Source: Lysobacteraceae bacterium
GTDB lineage: Bacteria > Pseudomonadota > Gammaproteobacteria > Xanthomonadales > Xanthomonadaceae
Assembly (NCBI GenBank): GCA_017990865.1
Contig: JAGNNB010000157.1
Span: 1 to 7,086, forward strand
DNA: 7,086 bases
Direction: 5' to 3'
Shown: positions 1 through 5,300 of the stretch, piece by piece
Layout: each line of letters starts with the position of its first letter
Numbering within the stretch: position 1 is the first letter of the stretch
Made by a program: the position numbers and the translations under genes
Notes under the pieces: model-generated
Told to the model about the DNA's origin: nothing
The model's input: the letters and a program-made list of their open reading frames with translations, nothing else
Databases searched by the model: none

Positions 1-17
1 GAGGGTTCGACGACGCT

Positions 18-49
18 TCATCGCCGCCGATCTCGATTGGCGGCGATGA
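18..49. other. Strong hairpin upstream of the ACP gene
   Basis: TCATCGCCGCC at 18-28 is the perfect reverse complement of GGCGGCGATGA at 39-49. A G-T wobble and two A-T pairs extend the stem inward, leaving a CTCG loop at 32-35, so the stem is about 14 bp. No T-run follows on either strand (the + side continues TAAAGCAGCGG), so it is not a classical Rho-independent terminator. It could be the end structure of an upstream transcript or a leader structure ahead of the ACP gene. The pairing is directly visible. Its role is unknown. Confidence 0.6.
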
Positions 50-69
50 TAAAGCAGCGGCGAAACATC

Positions 70-99
70 GATCTCCGACGCTATAGATCTCCGACGCTA
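70..99. repeat. 14-bp direct repeat pair, 16-bp period
   Basis: GATCTCCGACGCTA occurs at 70-83 and again at 86-99, separated by two bases. The identity is exact over 14 bases and ends abruptly on both sides. It lies 42 to 71 bases before the ACP start codon, so it may be a tandem operator or a small duplication. No regulator can be named from the sequence. Confidence 0.6.
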
Positions 100-103
100 C
101 AAC

Positions 104-123
104 ATCACATCGCAATCACATCG
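104..123. repeat. 9-bp direct repeat pair, 11-bp period
   Basis: ATCACATCG occurs at 104-112 and 115-123. The 11-bp spacing is close to one helical turn, which would put both copies on the same face of the DNA. It sits immediately before the weak ribosome binding region of the ACP gene. A regulator site or a chance or slippage repeat are both possible. Confidence 0.45.
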
Positions 124-140
124 AAATCGCGGAAGCACTC

Positions 141-398
141 ATGAACGTTTTGGAAGAAGTCATCGCCACCATCAACGAAATCAAACGCACCGGCTTCACC
201 GCCGATTCGGTCGAATCCGATTTCTATCTCGGCGGCGACCTGGGGATCGAATCGAAGGAAATGCTCGAAATCTGGTACGAGTTGGAACAGAGGCTAGATA
301 TTCGGATCGACGATACCGCCAAGCGCGACCGTTACACGCTGCAGGATGTGGTCGATGTGGTGACCGCCCATCTCGGCGATCGCGCGGCTCAGGCCTGA
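141..398 (+). CDS. Discrete acyl carrier protein
   Basis: This 85-residue protein is a free-standing acyl carrier protein, a normal length for the family. The phosphopantetheine attachment motif is DLGIESKEM, with the modifiable serine at residue 38. It is followed by the usual amphipathic helix II (ELEQRL) and an acidic C-terminal half. It would be converted to the holo form by a phosphopantetheinyl transferase not in this window, and would carry acyl thioesters in the cytoplasm. The gene directly downstream encodes acyltransferase domains, so a role in starter, extender or tailoring chemistry of a trans-AT pathway is likely; which one cannot be decided. The start follows a weak GGAAG (131-135) with short spacing. 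The stop is 22 bases before the next gene, which suggests co-transcription. Its tryptophan lies seven residues after the serine, not six as in the beta-branching ACP flag, so I do not assign it to that class. A PCP is a less likely alternative. Confidence 0.85.
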   Translation: MNVLEEVIATINEIKRTGFTADSVESDFYLGGDLGIESKEMLEIWYELEQRLDIRIDDTAKRDRYTLQDVVDVVTAHLGDRAAQA

Positions 399-406
399 GC
401 CGGCGC

Positions 407-411
407 AGGAG
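407..411 (+). promoter_or_regulatory. Ribosome binding site of the AT gene
   Basis: AGGAG lies nine bases before the ATG at 421. It supports this start over later in-frame ATGs, since the VFPGQGSQ motif begins only five residues in. Confidence 0.7.
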
Positions 412-420
412 AATCGGACG

Positions 421-2292
421 ATGACATCGGTCTGGGTGTTCCCGGGGCAAGGTTCGCAGCGCAAGGGCATGGGCGAAGGGCTGTTCGAGCGCTATGCGCG
501 CGAGACGGCGCAAGCGGATGAAGTGCTCGGCTATTCGCTGCGTACGCTGTGCCTGGAAGACCCGGACGGCATGTTGAACCGGACCGAATTCACGCAGCCT
601 GCGTTGTTCGCGGTGTCGGCGCTGTCCTTCCTCGCCAAACGCGACGATGGCGCGGCGCTTCCCGATGTCTACGCCGGCCACAGCCTTGGCGAATTCAATG
701 CGCTGTTCGCGGCGGGCGCCTTCGATTTCGCAACCGGCGTCGCCTTGGTGGCCAAACGCGGCGAATTGATGTCGAAGGCGCCGCGAGGCGCGATGGCGGC
801 GGTGATCGGTCCCGATTTGACCCGCGTGCGCGCCTTGCTGGATGAGGCCGGCCTCGCCGAGATCGATATCGCCAATATCAACTCCGGCAGTCAAATCGTG
901 ATTTCCGGTCTTTACGAAGATATCGAACGCTGTCAGCCGGTATTCACCGAAGCGGGCGCGCGTTTCGCGCGGCTCAACGTCAGCGCCGCGTTCCATTCGC
1001 GATGGATGCGCGATATCCAGGCGCAATTCGCGGACTACATCGCGACCCAATCGCTGCGCCCGCTGCAGAAAGATGTGATTTCGAATCGCACCGCGCGACC
1101 GCATGCGCGCGATGCGTATTTGCCGCAGGTGATCGAGCAGATCAGTCATACGGTGAACTGGTACGAATCCATGTCGTGGCTGCTGTCGCAGGGCGAGGTC
1201 GCGTTGGAAGAAGTCGGCCCGGGCACGGTGTTGTCCGGGCTGTTCGTGAAGATACGTAAAGATCCGATGCCATCTGTCGATGTCGGTTCCGACGCCTCTT
1301 CCGATGCCGCGGCTGGCGTTCCGATGCCCGGCCCGCGCACGAGCGAAGCGCCGCGCACCGTCTTCATGTTTTCCGGCCAAGGCTCGCAGTACTACGGCAT
1401 GGGGCGCGAGTTGTACGCGACCGATGCCGCGTTCCGCGCTGCGTTCGACGACTGCAATCGCATCTATCGCGACGCCACCGGCCGCGACATGATCGCCGAG
1501 CTGTACGACGACGCGAACAAGTGGCGGGATATGACCGATATCCTGCTGTCGAACCCGGCCCTCTACAGCATTGGCTACAGCTTGAACGCCGCGGTGACGA
1601 ACGCGGGCGTGCACGCCGACGCGGTGCTCGGCTACAGCTTGGGCGAATACGTCGCCGCATCTGTGTCCGGCGCGATCGCGCACGAAGACGCGCTGCGATT
1701 GACGATCAGGCTCGGCGAATTGATGCAGTCGCAATCGGTCTCCGGCGGCATGCTCAGCGTCCTCGCACCGCTGTCGCACTTCGACGAACGCCCGGAGCTG
1801 TACCGCGGCACCGTGATCGGCAGCATCAACTTCGACAAGAATTTCGTGATCAGCGGCGACAACGAAGCGCTGGAGGAGGCGACGCGGAAACTGACGTCCG
1901 ACTCGGTGATCTCGGCGCGCTTGCCGGTGCTGTATCCGTTCCATTCGCCGCTGATGGCGCCGTTGGAGCCGGGGTTTCTTGCGGCGTTCGACGGCATCGA
2001 GATCGCGGCGCCGACGACCGCGCAGTATTCGCCCGCGAGCAGCGGCCGTCTATCGCGACCGGATGCGGACCACTTCTGGCGCGTGACGCGCGATCCGGTC
2101 AACTTCCGCGATGCGGTCGAAGCGATCGTGCGCGAAGGCGAATGCCGGTTCGTCGATCTCAGCCCGACCGGAACGCTGTCGGGTTTTCTGAAATACGGTT
2201 ACGGAACGCGACTGAAGCATGTCGCGGCGATGAATCAGTTCGGTCGCAATGTCGAGACGCTGAGCGCGGCGATCGCGCACTTGCGGCATTGA
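421..2292 (+). CDS. Tandem trans-acyltransferase / acyl hydrolase didomain protein
   Basis: The 623-residue protein holds two AT-fold domains. Domain 1 (about residues 1-282) has GQGSQ (9-13), the nucleophile motif GHSLGE with Ser88, Arg113 exactly 25 residues later as in E. coli FabD (Ser92/Arg117), and AFHSRWM with His192. It should transfer malonyl from malonyl-CoA to carrier domains in trans. An Ala/Ser/Pro-rich linker follows (about 283-312). Domain 2 (about 313-623) has FSGQGSQYYGMG, GYSLGE with Ser406, and YPFHSPLM with His508. At the FabD Arg117 position it has Leu431, with Arg430 one residue early. Loss of the malonate-binding arginine, the SGQGSQYYxMG start and a C-terminal TGTLSGFLKY segment resemble acyl hydrolases of the PedC/PksD group, which remove stalled acyl chains from carriers. 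There is no enoylreductase domain, unlike mupirocin MmpC. Separate AT and acyl hydrolase proteins are common in trans-AT systems; here they are fused, AT first. The AT fold is certain; hydrolase activity of domain 2 is an inference. Confidence 0.9.
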   Translation: MTSVWVFPGQGSQRKGMGEGLFERYARETAQADEVLGYSLRTLCLEDPDGMLNRTEFTQPALFAVSALSFLAKRDDGAALPDVYAGHSLGEFNALFAAGAFDFATGVALVAKRGELMSKAPRGAMAAVIGPDLTRVRALLDEAGLAEIDIANINSGSQIVISGLYEDIERCQPVFTEAGARFARLNVSAAFHSRWMRDIQAQFADYIATQSLRPLQKDVISNRTARPHARDAYLPQVIEQISHTVNWYESMSWLLSQGEVALEEVGPGTVLSGLFVKIRKDPMPSVDVGSDASSDAAAGVPMPGPRTSEAPRTVFMFSGQGSQYYGMGRELYATDAAFRAAFDDCNRIYRDATGRDMIAELYDDANKWRDMTDILLSNPALYSIGYSLNAAVTNAGVHADAVLGYSLGEYVAASVSGAIAHEDALRLTIRLGELMQSQSVSGGMLSVLAPLSHFDERPELYRGTVIGSINFDKNFVISGDNEALEEATRKLTSDSVISARLPVLYPFHSPLMAPLEPGFLAAFDGIEIAAPTTAQYSPASSGRLSRPDADHFWRVTRDPVNFRDAVEAIVREGECRFVDLSPTGTLSGFLKYGYGTRLKHVAAMNQFGRNVETLSAAIAHLRH

Positions 2293-2348
2293 TCGATCAC
2301 GGAAGCGGTAAGGAATAGCGCAGCGCGGGATGGTTGCGATTCAGGAGC

Positions 2349-2354
2349 AGAGGA
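2349..2354 (+). promoter_or_regulatory. Ribosome binding site of the NRPS gene
   Basis: AGAGGA ends seven bases before the ATG at 2362. A second GGAG at 2344-2347 is too far for optimal use. Between the upstream stop (2290-2292) and 2362 there is no in-frame ATG, GTG or TTG, so this site fixes the NRPS start. It also shows that the missing half of the first condensation domain is not hidden behind a misplaced start. Confidence 0.6.
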
Positions 2355-2361
2355 TTTACTG

Positions 2362-5300
2362 ATGTCGAATGGAAACAAAATCACCTCGACGGAGACCGCA
2401 GTCGCCGATCATCCGGCCGAGTCGGGTCGGGATTCGCAAGCGGAGCAAGCGCTGTGCGCATTCTGGCGCGACGCGTTGTCGGGTGCCCCTGCGTTGATCG
2501 AATGGCCCGGCGATCGTCCGCGCCCGTCGCAGCAGGATTTCGTTTCCGCGTCGATCGAGGTTCGTATCGATGCTTCGCTCAGAGGGCGCTTGGAGAGCCT
2601 CGCTCGGAATTGCGGCGGCGATCTGCAGACGGTCCTGCTCGCCGCATGGACAGCGTTGCTCGGTCGGCTGTCGGACCAGCAGGATGTCGTGATCGGACAT
2701 CCGCCGAGCGGTCGCGGCGGGATGGCGGTATCTACGGATCCTTTGCCGCTGCGCATCGACCTGAGCGGCGACCCGGACGCCGCCCGACTCGTCGAACGAA
2801 CGCATGCGCAGCGCCAGCGCGCAGCGATGCATAGCGATCTCGGATTGGCCCAGATCATCGATGCCCTGAAGCCGGAACAAAGTCGGCGTCATGCGCCGTT
2901 GTTCCAGACGGTCATGTCCTGGCGCGAAGACCGCTCCGCGGACGCATGCGTCTCATCGCGATTGGAACTGCCTAGCGGTCGCGTTCAGTACGATATGCAT
3001 CTCGATCTGGGCGACCGTGCGAACGATCGAGGCGAACTCGAGATCTTCGGCGCCCTGGCGTATGCGCCTGCGCTATTCGAGCGCACGAGTGCGGAACGTA
3101 TCGCCGGTTATTGGCAGCGCCTACTGCGGGGCATGACGATGGCCGAGGGCCGCCCGATCGCATCGCTGCCGATTCTTAGCGATGCCGAACGATCGGAATT
3201 GCTCGATATCCGCCATCTGACCGCACGCGAATATCCGCGCGATCTCGGCGTTCATCAGTTATTCGAAGCGCAAGTCGCTCGCGTCCCGGACGCTGTGGCG
3301 GTGATGTACGACGATCGAACGTTGACCTATGCGGAACTCGATCGCCGTGCGGAACGGCTCGCGCACCGTTTGCGCGCCGCCGGGGTCGTAGAAGGCGATC
3401 GCGTGGCGATTTGCGCTTCGCGTCACCTCGGCATGCTCGTCGCCGTCTTGGGCGTGCTGAAATCCGGTGCGGCGTACGTGCCGCTCGATACCGCGTTTCC
3501 GCGCGATCGGCTAGTGCAAATCATCGAGGATAGCCTTCCGGTACTGGCCCTGATCGACGCGGAAGGCGAGGGCGTGCTCGACCGAGGCAGCGAAACGGCG
3601 GTCGCGGACTTGCAGCGCATGAGCCTACCCATCGACGGCGACTTCGACGATGAGGACGACATCTCGTCGATGAAGAGCGCGGAGATGCGGGATGCGCCGT
3701 CGCGATCGACGCCGGATACGCTGCTCGCCTACATTCTTTTCACTTCCGGTTCTACCGGACGCCCCAAAGGCGTGTGCGTGCCGCATCGCGCCGTGGTCAA
3801 TTTTCTGCTGTCGATGGCCGACGAACCTGGCCTCGACGCCAACGATGTCTTCTGCGCGGTCACCACGATTTCGTTCGATATCTCGGTTCTCGAGTTGTTG
3901 CTGCCTTTGTCGGTCGGCGCCTGCATCGCGCTGGTGGATCGGCGGACGGCGGCCGACGGCGAGGCGCTGGCGGCGACTATCGAGCGTTTCGGCGCGACGG
4001 CCATGCAGGCGACCCCGGCGACGTGGCGCATGCTGCTCGACGCCGGATGGCGCCCAACCGCGCGCATGCGCCTGCTGTGCGGCGGCGAAGCATGGCACAT
4101 GGACCTCGGCGAGCGTCTGCTCGCCGACGGCGCCGAATTGTGGAATATGTACGGACCAACCGAAACCACGGTGTGGTCGATGATCGAACGGGTCGTCGCA
4201 GGGCAATCCAGGATCATGCTCGGCCGCCCGATCGCCAACACCCAAATTTACATTCTCGATGCGTACCAAGAGCCCGTACCGGCGGGCGTCGCAGGCGAGT
4301 TGTACATCGGCGGCGATGGCGTCACCCTGGGTTATTACGGACGCGAAGATCTCACTTCCGAGCGCTTCGTCGCCGATCCGTACGCAGGCCGTTCGGATGC
4401 GCGGATGTATAAGACCGGCGATCTCGTGCGCCGCCTGCCGAGCGGCGCGATCGAGTTCATCGGGCGCAACGATTTCCAGGTGAAAATCCGCGGTTTCCGC
4501 ATCGAACTGGGCGAAATCGAGTCGCGACTGAGCGCATGCGAAGGCGTGCGCGAAGCGGTGGTGCTGGCGCGCGAAGACGTTCCGGGCGAGAAGCAGTTGG
4601 TCGCGTATTACCTCAGCGATGCGAGGTTGCCGATCGAATCGCTGCGCGATGCGCTCGGCGTGCACTTGCCGAGTTATATGGTGCCGTCGGCCTACGTTCG
4701 CATGCAGGCATGGCCGTTGACCCCGAACGGCAAGCTCGATCGGCGGGCGCTGCCGGCGCCCGATGACGACGCCTATGTTCGCCGGGAATACGAAGCGCCG
4801 CAGAACGAAACGGAAATCGCGCTGGCGACGATTTGGCAGAACCTCTTGCGAATCGATCGTGTGGGGCGCCAGGATCATTTCTTCGAGCTCGGAGGACATT
4901 CCTTGCTCGCGGTGCAAATGATGTCGCGAGTGCGCCAAGCGCTCGGCGTCGAGCTGATGCAACACGAATTGTTCGACGCGCCCGTGCTGGCGCAACTGGC
5001 GTTGCGGATCGATCGCGCAGAAAGGTCGGAACTCTCGGCCATCGAGCCGGTGCCGCGCGAGACGCTGATGCCGTTGTCGTTGGCGCAGCGACGGCTGTGG
5101 GTTTTGACTCAGATCGATACGGCGAGCAGCGCGTACCATATTTACGGGGCCTTGCGTCTACAAGGCCGACTCGATACCGCTGCGCTCGATCGCGCGATAC
5201 GGGCGATGATCGCGCGCCACGAGGCGTTACGTACCCGTTTCGTGCTGGCCGACGGCGAACCGATGCAGACGATCGATCTCGACCCGGAATTCGCGCTGGG

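Noticed and set aside
82..87. TATAGA as a -10 promoter element for the operon
   Set aside because: It matches only part of the consensus and has no convincing -35 element at the right distance. It also falls partly inside the direct-repeat pair.
1..144. Tail of an upstream gene running into the window
   Set aside because: All three + frames are open for a while (stops at 47-49, 84-86 and 142-144), but none gives a recognisable protein end, so no partial gene can be supported.
196..1944. Long antisense open frame (582 codons) opposite the ACP and AT genes
   Set aside because: Its translation is rich in Arg, His, Gln and Ala with no recognisable motif, while the + strand carries clear ACP and AT motifs. 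Long antisense frames are common in GC-rich codon-biased DNA.
2290..2361. AT gene and NRPS share a reading frame, separated by one TGA with no further stop, suggesting readthrough fusion
   Set aside because: A stop-free gap of 23 codons is unremarkable in GC-rich DNA, and the NRPS has its own ATG and ribosome binding site. No recoding signal is visible.
3625..5139. Antisense open frame (504 codons) inside the NRPS
   Set aside because: The + strand frame there encodes adenylation cores A3 to A10 and a PCP. The antisense product is low-complexity and unrecognised.
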